DNA from: Hymenobacter perfusus
Lineage (GTDB): Bacteria; Bacteroidota; Bacteroidia; Cytophagales; Hymenobacteraceae
DNA: 64,000 nt
Direction: 5' to 3'
Assembly: GCF_003944765.1 (NCBI RefSeq)
Contig: NZ_RWIU01000001.1
Coordinates: forward strand, 620,001-684,000
The position numbers and the translations under genes are program-made. The notes beneath the pieces were generated by a model. The model saw nothing but the letters and a program-made list of their open reading frames with translations, ran no database searches and was not told the DNA's origin. Of this stretch, positions 1 to 7,632 are shown piece by piece (positions within the stretch are counted from its first letter, which is position 1; each line of letters begins with the position of its first letter).

Positions 1-659
1 CTGAAATTCAACTTTGGGTACAAACGCCGTTCACCCGCACCGACAGCTTTGAAAGCACCCTAGAAACAGTGCGGCAAAGCATCCGGAACTTTGCTGATGC
101 AAATACGTGGCTGAAATTGATTGAGGGGCAGCAGCTTGTTACCACGGCTGACTACCATGATACGGTACACATGAATACGGCAGGCCACCAGACGGCTGGC
201 ACCAAATTCTACAACAAGCTGCTGGGCATTATTGATGGCGGTGCGCCTGGCGATTTCACGGGGATTGTGGCCCCCGGCTACGCCCTTCCCGGCGACCCAC
301 GGATTTTGCAGTTTGTGGAAGACGACAATGCTGCTGTTGCTTTCACGAACAACCCCAACACGGATACCGGCAGCTCTTACCACGGCGGTAGTGCCCGCTT
401 CAAGAACGACGTGTTCTCGGGCACCTTTCAGTATTACGGTGGAGACATTCGCTGGTTCAGCTACAATACGGGCTCTTTTGGCATTGGAGAGGTGTATGTA
501 GATGGCGTGTACAAAGCCGATGTGGGCGATGTGCCAGGACAAACCGCTGGTCTTACGCCGAGCCCGCGCATCAGCATTCCCGAGGGCCTGCATACTGTGG
601 AGGTTCGCCGCAAATCTGGCAACTTCCTCTGGGATGCAGTGGAGTTGATGTCGAAGTAA
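1..659 (+). CDS. SGNH/GDSL-type hydrolase, C-terminal part (5' end outside window)
   Basis: The frame is open from the left edge of the window to the stop at 657-659, so this is the 3' part of a longer gene. The visible protein starts inside an esterase/lipase-like domain. The block DTVHMNTAGH has the spacing of the Asp-x-x-His catalytic pair (block V) of SGNH hydrolases, which usually reads DxxHPNxxG. After it comes a separate domain of about 125 residues rich in aromatic and beta-forming residues (GTFQYYGGDIRWFSY, then GEVYVDGVYK and HTVEVRRKSG), most likely a beta-sandwich accessory or carbohydrate-binding module. No T9SS tail is visible at the C-terminus. A strong terminator follows 26 bases after the stop. 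The substrate cannot be read from the sequence, and the nucleophile Ser lies outside the window. Confidence 0.6.
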   Translation, partial: EIQLWVQTPFTRTDSFESTLETVRQSIRNFADANTWLKLIEGQQLVTTADYHDTVHMNTAGHQTAGTKFYNKLLGIIDGGAPGDFTGIVAPGYALPGDPRILQFVEDDNAAVAFTNNPNTDTGSSYHGGSARFKNDVFSGTFQYYGGDIRWFSYNTGSFGIGEVYVDGVYKADVGDVPGQTAGLTPSPRISIPEGLHTVEVRRKSGNFLWDAVELMSK

Positions 660-684
660 TTAGCTCATTTCTCTTCCCTGCAAC

Positions 685-716
685 AAAAAGCCCTGTCAAA
701 TCTGACGGGGCTTTTT
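685..716 (+). terminator. Rho-independent terminator after the SGNH hydrolase gene
   Basis: Arms AAAAAGCCCTGTCA (685-698) and TGACGGGGCTTTTT (703-716) pair with one G-T, close a 4-base loop and end in a T-run. The A-run on the left would make it work on the other strand too. Confidence 0.9.
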
Positions 717-858
717 GTTACTCTATGCCCATTAGCGGGAGGTAGACGGCTGCTAATGGGGCATTATGCAATGTCACAATACTTGCCTAAACTGCCTTGC
801 TGCCGCTCCTTATCCACCCTATAATTGCTTAAACATCCATCCTAGTTCTTTCTGTCCT

Positions 859-1170
859 ATGAAAACGAAATTGCTTTCCCTTGCCTTCGCGGCTGTTGCG
901 CTACTTGCCAATACCACTGTGGCTACTGCTCTCCCGTTGGCTACCGCCTCGGTAGCAATGTCTTCTGTAGACTACCAGGAAGGCTTTGAGGCCGGCCAAT
1001 CTGTGCGGGCCTCGTTGCTGTTCGATTACGGTGGAAACCCACATAACTATGCGTTTCTGACTGCTATTGATGAAGAGATAGATGGGGCATACATCTATCA
1101 GCAGAACCCACAAAGCCAGGCTGACTACGATTACTGGACCGGCTACATTGCGGGCTTAAGCAAGCGATAG
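859..1170 (+). CDS. small secreted protein of unknown function
   Basis: 103 residues. The ATG at 859 gives a clean signal peptide: MKTK, a hydrophobic stretch LLSLAFAAVALLA, and a probable cleavage after the alanine-rich ATA segment near residue 24. The mature part of about 75 residues is acidic and tyrosine-rich (VDYQEGFEAGQ, DEEIDGAYIYQQNP, ADYDYWTGYIAG). The repeated tyrosine and 'G..AG' patterns are visible but match no family that I recognise. There are no cysteines and no T9SS tail, so a periplasmic location is most likely. It stands alone between two terminators and is probably its own transcript. A longer frame exists upstream, but it would destroy the signal peptide. Confidence 0.7.
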   Translation: MKTKLLSLAFAAVALLANTTVATALPLATASVAMSSVDYQEGFEAGQSVRASLLFDYGGNPHNYAFLTAIDEEIDGAYIYQQNPQSQADYDYWTGYIAGLSKR

Positions 1171-1194
1171 ATCCCTGCGGGCAAATACAGTGTA

Positions 1195-1231
1195 AACAAA
1201 GGGCTCCCTAATCATAGGGAGCCCTTTGTTT
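1195..1231. terminator. bidirectional terminator between convergent genes
   Basis: GGGCTCCCT (1201-1209) and AGGGAGCCC (1216-1224) pair perfectly. They are flanked by an A-rich left side and a T-rich right side, which suits termination for the + gene ending at 1170 and the - gene ending at 1249. Confidence 0.85.
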
Positions 1232-1248
1232 GAAAGATGGGAGGTAGG

Positions 1249-1713
1249 CTAAAGAGGACGAAATGAGCGGGTGATGTGCCATACTTCCAACAGGTCGACG
1301 GCTTCGGTTTCAGTCGCTTCCTGTACACTGTCGGTGTCGTCGTAGAAGCTCAGCAGCAGCCCGCCGTAGCGGAACCCGTTGCCTACGATTCGCGCTATGT
1401 GGTGGGCCTGAAACGCTTCGCTGCCGTCCTCCTCATCAGCCGGATATTGCCGCAGCAGCACACAGTAGGAATCATCTGATATTTCAGCCCATTGCTCGGG
1501 GGCCAACGGGCGGGCCACTAGGTAGTCTCCCATCTGCATAGCAGGCGCGTGGGCATTGTTACGGGTGACATAGAGTCGGCAGCCGCTAGCTGCTTCTTCG
1601 GGTGTCAACAGGCCCACGGCGGGGGCACCATTGTACGTTGCTGGTGTGGTCAGTAGCTCGCCAGTATAGGTGCCGGGCTGTGTTACTGCTGCGGGGGATG
1701 GGGTGGTTTCCAT
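1249..1713 (-). CDS. degenerate S24/LexA-type repressor C-terminal domain protein
   Basis: 154 residues from the ATG at 1713; a GTG at 1773 would add 20 residues. The core resembles the S24 peptidase fold found at the C-terminus of phage repressors: HAPAMQMGDYLVARPL corresponds to the usual SMxPtfxxGDyvv block, followed by YCVLLRQY, ARIVGNGF, GLLLSFYDD and a final EVWHITRS strand. The catalytic Ser of the first block is not there (Ala/Pro instead), and no helix-turn-helix precedes the domain. It is therefore unlikely to self-cleave or bind DNA alone. It may be a remnant of a phage repressor or a partner of another regulator, such as the ribbon-helix-helix protein encoded divergently at 1908. 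The family call is from pattern recognition only. Confidence 0.5.
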   Translation of the reverse strand: METTPSPAAVTQPGTYTGELLTTPATYNGAPAVGLLTPEEAASGCRLYVTRNNAHAPAMQMGDYLVARPLAPEQWAEISDDSYCVLLRQYPADEEDGSEAFQAHHIARIVGNGFRYGGLLLSFYDDTDSVQEATETEAVDLLEVWHITRSFRPL

Positions 1714-1907
1714 TACCTTTGGTTTGTTGATGAAAGACTTGGGCTTGCCGGCCCGGTTTACACTCGGGGCCACTCCTTGCCGGGGGTGGCTCCTTGCGTT
1801 TGTGCCGTATCAAATAAGCAAGTATTTTTCTAGAAAGCAACAGACAATACTGTATTTTTCTTGCGCATTTCTAGTGCCAGCATAGTACATTGCTTTATCT
1901 TCGACGC

Positions 1908-2096
1908 ATGAAAGCACCAGATACGACCGGAAAGAGCCGTAAGCCTCAGTTGAATATCGCCCTAGAAGCTGCTGAGAAGAAGTTGGTGGAGGACGTAGCC
2001 AAAGCGCGCGGCGTGACCGTTTCAAGCCTTGTGCGGATGCTGGCGTTCGATGAGGCGCGGCGCTTGAAGATTGCGCTGCCCGGTACCAACGACTAG
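1908..2096 (+). CDS. ribbon-helix-helix (CopG/Arc-like) small DNA-binding protein
   Basis: 62 residues from the ATG at 1908. After a basic tail (KSRKP) there is one beta strand, QLNIALEAA, then helix EKKLVEDVAKARG, the turn VTVSSLVR and a second helix MLAFDEARRLK. This is the layout of CopG-type ribbon-helix-helix dimers, which bind operators with their paired beta strands. It is divergent from the S24-like gene, with 194 bases between the two starts, and is the only plus-strand gene in the element, as expected for a small regulator or antitoxin. No toxin-like gene follows it: the next 137 bases are non-coding. An element copy-control or silencing role is possible but not shown. Confidence 0.6.
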   Translation: MKAPDTTGKSRKPQLNIALEAAEKKLVEDVAKARGVTVSSLVRMLAFDEARRLKIALPGTND

Positions 2097-2233
2097 CAAG
2101 GCTGACGTAATTCTGTAGGGCTTAGGGGGTGGGGTCTCATTTCGTGGGTACCCGGTCTATAGATTCGGTTTCGGGTTGAAGCAGGCAGGGGGTGGTAACT
2201 GGTGGTGACATGCCACTGTGTAGCCCGCTTGCC

Positions 2234-2590
2234 TTAACCCAGCAGAAAGCCTTTGGCCGCGCGTTGGATAGCGCGAATAGCCGTATCAGCTAGTTCCCGG
2301 CCCGTTGTGGTGAGGGCCAACAGGTGTTGCCTATGTTTGCCACGGCGGCGTCTCAGGTAACCGGCCGCTTCCAGCGCACTAGTAGCTGCCCGTAGGCGCG
2401 TCGGGGCCAATAGGCGGGCGGCCCGTAGCTCCGTTACCTCTATCCAGGTGGAGTAAGACTTAAGTAGGCAAACAACCCCTACCAGCACCCGCACCTGTCC
2501 GGCTGTCAGGCCGATTTCTACGGCTACTTCTTTCAGTCTGCCCGGACCCATCAGTACGGCGGCAGCTAGGTCAAGTCGATTGGTTTTCAT
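2234..2590 (-). CDS. MarR-like winged-helix regulator
   Basis: 118 residues. The layout is that of a short winged-helix protein: helix LKEVAVEIGLTAGQVRVLVGVV, then a recognition region TELRAARLLAPTRLRAATSALEAAGYLRRRRGKHRQHLLALTTTGRE (given here as one region, residues about 50-100), where the 'LEAAGYL.R' helix end, the basic wing and the 'L T..G.' strand are typical of the MarR family. The long dimer helices of full MarR proteins (about 140-150 residues) are shortened. It lies 155 bases downstream of the Lar-like gene on the same strand and is the last gene of the minus-strand element block. The ligand and target are unknown; an element control role is inferred from position. Confidence 0.55.
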   Translation of the reverse strand: MKTNRLDLAAAVLMGPGRLKEVAVEIGLTAGQVRVLVGVVCLLKSYSTWIEVTELRAARLLAPTRLRAATSALEAAGYLRRRRGKHRQHLLALTTTGRELADTAIRAIQRAAKGFLLG

Positions 2591-2745
2591 GTGGTTGTGA
2601 TTGGCATAAGCCTCAGAGCGTGGCGGTTAGGGATGGGGTATTTGGGGCGTTATCTCCTATTGCCCGTGTGGGGATCGTTCGCTGAAATTTTCGCGGCTCT
2701 ATCTTGGGCCACCATTTTTAGACGCAACACTTTTGGGCTGTCCTC

Positions 2746-2967
2746 CTAGTCGGGCGGCTTAGCGCGAGTATTCCAGCGGCGGGCGGCTTCCGCAAACGTG
2801 GTGCAAGGGCCGACAAAGAGAATGGCGGCGGGGCAGGTGCGGCCAGCGTTAGTGCATATGATAAAGTACTCGGCGGGCACTCTGGGGAAAGTGAGTGGGT
2901 GCAGGTTGTTATCCTCGGCGGCCGGGCCACCACAGAACGGGCAGGGCAAGAGCTGAGCGGTTCCCAT
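2746..2967 (-). CDS. Lar-like restriction-alleviation / zinc-ribbon protein
   Basis: 73 residues. The N-terminus LLPCPFCGGPA carries the CPFCGG knuckle typical of Lar-family phage proteins. A second Cys pair follows (ICTN, RTCPAA), and the protein ends in EAARRWNTRA, the usual 'A..WN.R' tail of this family. Lar of the Rac prophage modulates type I restriction so that unmodified element DNA survives. The start codon lies 2 bases after the HNH gene stop, so the two are probably translationally coupled. A short CPFCGG protein may also have another phage function, so the anti-restriction role is inference from family. Confidence 0.6.
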   Translation of the reverse strand: MGTAQLLPCPFCGGPAAEDNNLHPLTFPRVPAEYFIICTNAGRTCPAAILFVGPCTTFAEAARRWNTRAKPPD

Positions 2968-2969
2968 AC

Positions 2970-3611
2970 TCAGGCGGCTAGGGCTGACTGCTGGCCCACT
3001 GAGGTGGCGGGAATGAAGTCGTAGCCCTCGGCCCGCTTCTTACCGCTCTTGCACCAGCGGATAATCTGCTTGGCGTAAGTGCTCATTGCCTGGGCGGCGG
3101 CTGGTGCAGATGGGAAGGTCCCGGCCGGTACTACATACCAGCCCATAAACTTGGGGTGGTTCTCGCCCTGCTTCTGATCTGACATCTTGGCTTTGGTTTC
3201 TGCGCTGAGCTGCTTGCCGTAGCGGTGATGGTCGCGGCCCTTCTTTGCTTTCATCAGGCCGGTGGCGTAGGCGTGGCGGGTATTCTCCTTTTTCGTCACC
3301 CATTCCAAATTGCCAACGTCATTCTGAGCCTTATCTCCGTTTTTGTGGTTCACGTCGGGCTTGCCCTCCGGATTGGGTATAAAACGTTGTGCAACCAGTC
3401 GATGCAGCTTACGCCATTTATCTAGGCCATTATCCAACTTTAAAAAGACTTGCCGATACCCAATACCATTGTCCGCAATGGTCAAACAACGGTCAGAAAG
3501 AGTTGAATACACCGCCCCGCATGGGCTGACATAGTAGCTTTGGGCCTCGCCTATTTGATAGAAGGTGCGGCCCTCGTAGTAGGCGGTAGGGACTTTGGGG
3601 AGTACGAACAT
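2970..3611 (-). CDS. HNH homing endonuclease with NUMOD modules
   Basis: 213 residues. The N-terminal part (YYVSPCGAVYST) fits the NUMOD4 entry module. The catalytic HNH core is at about residues 75-115: LHRLVAQRFIPNP, then VNHKNGDKAQNDVGNLEW, with the conserved H, N and N spaced as in group-I-intron and phage HNH enzymes. A NUMOD3-like DNA-binding repeat (HHRYGKQLSAETKAKMS) and a C-terminal NUMOD1-like helix-turn-helix (FPSAPAAAQAM to WCKSGKKRAEGYDF) follow. All key residues are present, so it is probably active. It is free-standing: neighbours on both sides are intact, with no intron or intein visible. Such genes spread by cutting alleles that lack them, and it may be a parasite of the element itself. 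Confidence 0.85.
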   Translation of the reverse strand: MFVLPKVPTAYYEGRTFYQIGEAQSYYVSPCGAVYSTLSDRCLTIADNGIGYRQVFLKLDNGLDKWRKLHRLVAQRFIPNPEGKPDVNHKNGDKAQNDVGNLEWVTKKENTRHAYATGLMKAKKGRDHHRYGKQLSAETKAKMSDQKQGENHPKFMGWYVVPAGTFPSAPAAAQAMSTYAKQIIRWCKSGKKRAEGYDFIPATSVGQQSALAA

Positions 3612-3870
3612 AAAGGCATGGTTGGGCCAGGGTGCCCGTTTTGGGGCTCCGGCGGGTGGACAATAAATCAGGGGTTGGGGTGTGGTAGCGCGTGGGCTAC
3701 GGGTGCGGACTACACAACGTCAGCAGAGTCAGCAGACCGTTACGCTGCGCTGTGCTTTTGCCACGTCCTCGCTTCGCTGCGGGTGGCCCATTCTCCTTGC
3801 TGTGGGAGGGGCTTAGCTGGGGTGACGAGGGGTGAGGGATTCCAGATGATTACATGCGTGGAAACAGGGG

Positions 3871-4794
3871 TCAGATATGAGCCTCGGGGCTAGGTGCCAT
3901 ACCGGCCAGTTCCTGGTGTAGCGTATCGCTGTAGGGATTGGCCGGTGCCCGTTGCTCTAGCAGGACCTTTGCCCGTCGCCGGTTACGCTTGTAGGTACTT
4001 TCAGGCTGCTCCTTCTTCATCGCTTCCCAGAAGGACGTGTTATCAGCGAGTGCCAGTAGTGCCGCATCTGAGAGGCTCAGGCCGGTGAAATCGGAGTCTT
4101 GCATCAGGTGGTGGTGTTCGGTGGCGTTCCAATGGGTAAGGATATTCTCCCTGATAGCGTCCATCACTTCGGGCCGGGCCAAGTCAGCCAGAGTCAGGAC
4201 GGGTAGCTTTGTCAGGCTCAGCAGCGGCCGGGCGCGGGTGTACACTACCTCGAAGCGTAACAGGTGCGGCGGGGCCGTAGCAGGCAGCGGGCGACCTTGT
4301 ATCTGGCTGTACTTGCCTTTGTCATATGCCTTTACCCAGTAGTCGCCGTGAAAGGCTCCGTATTCCAGCGGCCGTGTGGCTCCCCTCGGGGGCTTGGTCG
4401 CAGTGAAGGGGGAGCGTTTGTGACTGGCTAGGTTTTCCAGAAACGGCCTCGGGGAAACGGCAGAGGGCAGGTTTACCCCGGCTTCCAGACTCACTATTTG
4501 CAGGGCCTCGGCGGGCTGGCCTACGGCGGCGGCTAGTTCGGTGCAGGCTTGCCGTACCTGCTCAGCCGAGAACTGGCCCATGTTATGGCCGTGGTGGAAA
4601 GTATGCAGAGAACCACGGATTCGAACCTTTCGGTTTTCCCGCCTGTAGCCAATCCGCAACCCTCGGTACTCTGTTGTAAGCCAGCCTTTGGCGTTGGGCT
4701 CCCCATCGTGGCCCGCGAAGGCTGGGGAACGGGCTAGGGCTTTTTCCGCCTCCTCATCAGGCAGTGAGGAACGGGCGTTGAGGTTGTCGTACAT
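3871..4794 (-). CDS. putative replication initiation protein (Phage_CRI/Rep-like)
   Basis: 307 residues. Three patterns are shared with phage/plasmid replication proteins of the gene II/X type: LEAGVNLP (about residues 104-111), VKAYDKGK (about 154-161) and LLRFEVVY (about 178-185), in this order and spacing. The C-terminus (TYKRNRRRAKVLLEQR) is basic and helical. I see no clear Walker motif, so a helicase/primase is unlikely. It starts 5 bases after the excisionase-like HTH stop, a pairing common in small integrative elements. The 259-base non-coding gap after its stop would be a natural place for an origin. The family assignment is moderate: conserved mobile-element proteins of unknown role look similar. 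Confidence 0.5.
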   Translation of the reverse strand: MYDNLNARSSLPDEEAEKALARSPAFAGHDGEPNAKGWLTTEYRGLRIGYRRENRKVRIRGSLHTFHHGHNMGQFSAEQVRQACTELAAAVGQPAEALQIVSLEAGVNLPSAVSPRPFLENLASHKRSPFTATKPPRGATRPLEYGAFHGDYWVKAYDKGKYSQIQGRPLPATAPPHLLRFEVVYTRARPLLSLTKLPVLTLADLARPEVMDAIRENILTHWNATEHHHLMQDSDFTGLSLSDAALLALADNTSFWEAMKKEQPESTYKRNRRRAKVLLEQRAPANPYSDTLHQELAGMAPSPEAHI

Positions 4795-4799
4795 CGGCC

Positions 4800-5072
4800 C
4801 TACTCCCCTCTCCGGCTTCCAGCTTTCAGGTAGTCCAGCAACTCTGTACGAGAAAATGTCAACCGGCCGCCCCGCTTCATGTGCGGAATCTGCCGCTGCG
4901 AGACAAGTGTATAGCAGCGTGCCTTACTCAGGCGTAGCACCTCACAGGCCAGCTCAATGCCGCCTACCTCGGGGCCGGCAGCGGCCGGAGCGTTGAGGCG
5001 TTGTAGCAACTCGTTCTGGTTAGCCTCAATCCGGCGCAACCAATCTTCCAGTGTGGCAAAGGGGTTCTGCAT
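4800..5072 (-). CDS. excisionase-like helix-turn-helix protein
   Basis: 90 residues from the ATG at 5072; an upstream TTG at 5129 would add a basic 19-residue tail. The first half is helical and probably a coiled coil (LEDWLRRIEANQNELLQRL). The second half is a MerR/excisionase-type HTH_17 domain: IELACEVLRLSKARCYTLVSQRQ, then IPHMKRGGRLTFSRTELLDYL, where 'IP...R.gg.l.F...el..yL' is the family signature. Such proteins are recombination directionality factors or regulators of the downstream rep gene. The next gene starts 5 bases after its stop, so the two are co-transcribed. The coiled-coil-then-HTH architecture is common in Bacteroidetes mobile elements. Confidence 0.75.
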   Translation of the reverse strand: MQNPFATLEDWLRRIEANQNELLQRLNAPAAAGPEVGGIELACEVLRLSKARCYTLVSQRQIPHMKRGGRLTFSRTELLDYLKAGSRRGE

Positions 5073-5172
5073 AAGCCGCCACCGTTTTACAACAGGCTTC
5101 GTTGCCTGTTTTTGTTGGTGACGGGTCAAAGGTTGCCGGTGCTACGCGGCGTAACTGGTTTAAACTAGTTTT

Positions 5173-6072
5173 CTAATCTGATGAGCATTTGTTATTGATG
5201 TATGCTATAGCTTTTTGCGCTTTTATCTTCTGCTCCTCTGTTTTTAAACTCGGTAATATGGCTTCAATGTCAGCTACCAGCCTGCTCGCTACTCTGTTTG
5301 GGTGTGTGACCTTTATCTTATCGTCTGAATTCCATGCGTTCCAATATCTGAGTAGCGTTGCTACACCACCAGTTTCGGAGTTCAATTCATAGCCCTTGGC
5401 GACGTCAGCGGCGTTGTTTTTAGTTATTTTCTTTTCAAGAAAGAAGGTCAATAGAGCTACTTGTTTGTACGTTAAAGACGGGGTTTTCTCATTAGTTGCT
5501 GGTTGTCCATTCCCTTTATTGGCAATCCAGCGGCGTACGAGGTTCGCTCTTTCTTGCTGCTGCACTCCCCCTATATAAGACTCTCCCAAGGAAAACGGGG
5601 ACGCGATAGATTTGCCTGTAGCGTAGCCTTCACCTTGAGCCAAAACGTCGCTAACATTCACCCGGCCCCATTGTCCTGTGCCTCTTACATATAAAAACGT
5701 ACTGCTATCAAACATGCCTAACTCCTGTATTTGCAACAGCAATTCTTCAAGGTATTCTGTATCAATTGCGTCGAGTTGGGGAAATTGCTTTTCTAGAAAA
5801 GGAATCACATCACCAACTAACGGCGGGAATAGCCCTACCGCATCCTTGCCTAACTGGTTGATAAACACGTTTGCTACAAAGTAGCACAGGTAATATTGCC
5901 TGCAATAAGGCATAGGCGCATCTTGTTCGCGTGTTCCATCTGCCTTTCGCTTACCGAACCACAAATCAATATTGCGCCCCTTTTCCCTTCGTATAAAATC
6001 ATCTGCTCGATATTTATCTATCATCATTTGCGTATGAGCTTCCGCATATGATTCGCGCTGTAGTCTATTCAT
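5173..6072 (-). CDS. AT-rich element gene of unknown function
   Basis: 299 residues, no confident family. The N-terminus is charged (YRADDFIRREKGRN). A middle part is hydrophobic and aromatic (MPYCRQYYLCYFVANVF, LFPPLVGDVIPFL). The last 100 residues (SLTYKQVALLTFFLEKK, NNAADVAKGYELNSETG, LLRYWNAW) resemble a domain I recall at the C-terminus of uncharacterised Bacteroidetes mobile-element proteins, reading 'yKQiAL.y.yeg..it..na.eiAk.yG..sg..l'. Base composition is clearly richer in A and T than all neighbours, and it uses many AAA, ATA and TTA codons, a sign of recent transfer. It sits between integrase and excisionase, a typical cargo position. A role in DNA handling or phage defence would be a guess. 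Confidence 0.65.
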   Translation of the reverse strand: MNRLQRESYAEAHTQMMIDKYRADDFIRREKGRNIDLWFGKRKADGTREQDAPMPYCRQYYLCYFVANVFINQLGKDAVGLFPPLVGDVIPFLEKQFPQLDAIDTEYLEELLLQIQELGMFDSSTFLYVRGTGQWGRVNVSDVLAQGEGYATGKSIASPFSLGESYIGGVQQQERANLVRRWIANKGNGQPATNEKTPSLTYKQVALLTFFLEKKITKNNAADVAKGYELNSETGGVATLLRYWNAWNSDDKIKVTHPNRVASRLVADIEAILPSLKTEEQKIKAQKAIAYINNKCSSD

Positions 6073-6095
6073 AATAGTGCCTTTCTTAATTCCTG

Positions 6096-7475
6096 TTATA
6101 GCAGGTTTTCAAAAGCGGAATCTACCACGTCGGACGCGAAAGAGTCAAGGTACACGGCCGTAACCGCTTCGCTGGAATGCCCCATTGATTCACTAATCAC
6201 GGCCGTAGATACTCCTGCCCGCTTTAGTATGGTCGCCATAGTGTGCCGGGCTACATACGTGGTCAGGGGCGTATCAATAGCAGCGGCGGCGGCTAGTGTT
6301 TTCAAGTCCTGATTTACCTGCCCTAGTACCTTGTGGCTCCGGTTCTTTACCTGCAAGGCGGTGCGGTGCTTGTCGGCGTTCAGGATGGGGAAAATGTACG
6401 CATCCGGCCCGGCATGGGTGAAGGGTCGGTGTCGCTCTATGATTGCCTCAGCGGGGGCCAGCAGACGTAAGGAGAACTTGCCGCCGGTCTTTTGCCGCAC
6501 ATAGTGTAGGCGTAGGCCCGCGTCCTCAGTCTGGGACAAGTCGCGCCAGCGGAGCTGAGCTAAATCCACGAAGTTGATACCGCCGGCGTAGTAGCTGAAC
6601 AAGAATACCTCCTTTGCCAATTGCTGCCGCTCGTTGGCCGGGGTCAGGGCTTTCAGGCGTTCCAGCTCAGCCCGGCTGATAGCCCGTTTGCTGGTGGTGG
6701 TGTCAAACTTACCGACCTGAAACTTGTGGCGTTCCTCGGCGTTGCTGGCAAAGGGATACTTCTCCCGTTTGGCTACTCCTTCGCCGATAGCCTTATTCAG
6801 CACGGCGCGAAGGGTACGAAAGCGTAGGGACAGGGTAATTTCCTCGGCTCCGGTAGCGCGTAGCGTGGCCTCCCACTCGTTGCAGAAAGCCACGTTTACC
6901 CGATCAAACGGAATGTCGTGCGCCCGTACCCACTCGGCCCGCTCCTGCTCCCGGCCACGGCCTAACGGCGGCTCGGGGGCTCCCGCTTCCGCTCCGATAA
7001 ACTTTGCCAACTGGTTTCCCAAGTCGCGGTAAACACCTGCATTGCCAATCTGGCCCCGCTTCACCATCCCGGCGGCTATTTCTTCCACGTAGGCTAGCAG
7101 CTTTACCCGGCGGGCTGCCTTGCGTTCCTCAGCGGCTTTACGGGCCACGTCGGCGGCGGTGTGCTGCTCGTCATTGGAGGCAATATCACCTGCGGCCGTT
7201 TCGTACTTCTTCTCCCAGCGTTCCAGCGAGTTTATCAGGTCGTTGCGCTGGGGGTCTGGGTAACTCTTGCGGATAGACTTGCGGTAGTCGCCGCCTTTCT
7301 CGGCGTTCCAGTAGCGGGGGTGCAGCTTCTCCCCTGTCGCCAGATACTTGCGCTTCCGGTCTTTGGTAATGCACAGCAGGAATGGGTGCGAACCATCGGC
7401 CAGTACCTTGCTGGTGTAGTACACAGCCCGAACGGTGGCCTTGCCTTCTTTATGGTCGGTGGTGGTACGTGCCAT
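6096..7475 (-). CDS. Bacteroidetes-type tyrosine integrase of the element
   Basis: 459 residues. Order: an arm-binding-like domain (to about residue 95), a SAM-like core-binding domain (about 125-235) and the catalytic domain (about 265-445). Catalytic residues: the nucleophile is Tyr442 (AVYLDSF), preceded by GH at 432-433 and by YVARHT (Arg410, His411). The beta-hairpin lysine is in KTGGK (329-333). The usual Arg I, normally in 'G-L-R', is absent: the segment reads AGGINF (297-302) with Asn301 in its place, and the first His of HxxR is Tyr407. A missing Arg I is known for the CTnDOT integrase of Bacteroides, so the enzyme need not be dead. It faces the tRNA-Gly fragment 158 bases away and presumably inserted the element there. 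Confidence 0.9.
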   Translation of the reverse strand: MARTTTDHKEGKATVRAVYYTSKVLADGSHPFLLCITKDRKRKYLATGEKLHPRYWNAEKGGDYRKSIRKSYPDPQRNDLINSLERWEKKYETAAGDIASNDEQHTAADVARKAAEERKAARRVKLLAYVEEIAAGMVKRGQIGNAGVYRDLGNQLAKFIGAEAGAPEPPLGRGREQERAEWVRAHDIPFDRVNVAFCNEWEATLRATGAEEITLSLRFRTLRAVLNKAIGEGVAKREKYPFASNAEERHKFQVGKFDTTTSKRAISRAELERLKALTPANERQQLAKEVFLFSYYAGGINFVDLAQLRWRDLSQTEDAGLRLHYVRQKTGGKFSLRLLAPAEAIIERHRPFTHAGPDAYIFPILNADKHRTALQVKNRSHKVLGQVNQDLKTLAAAAAIDTPLTTYVARHTMATILKRAGVSTAVISESMGHSSEAVTAVYLDSFASDVVDSAFENLL

Positions 7476-7632
7476 AGGTTGCGTAAACCGCCCACTGGTT
7501 TACACGGCGGTTTACACAAACGTAGTAGAAAACACGGTAGCCACAACATAAAATGATATAAAAAACCTCCTAAAAAACCGATTGACAGCACTATCAGCGG
7601 CTTTCAACCTTACGCGAGAACAACCTTCCCAT

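Noticed and set aside
3540..3893. 117-codon open frame on the plus strand in the element
   Set aside because: Overlaps the HNH and Rep-like genes at both ends; Gly/Cys-rich translation without domain.
2970..4794. intein or group I/II intron hosting the HNH gene
   Set aside because: The flanking genes are intact in separate frames and no intein splice motifs or intron core are seen.
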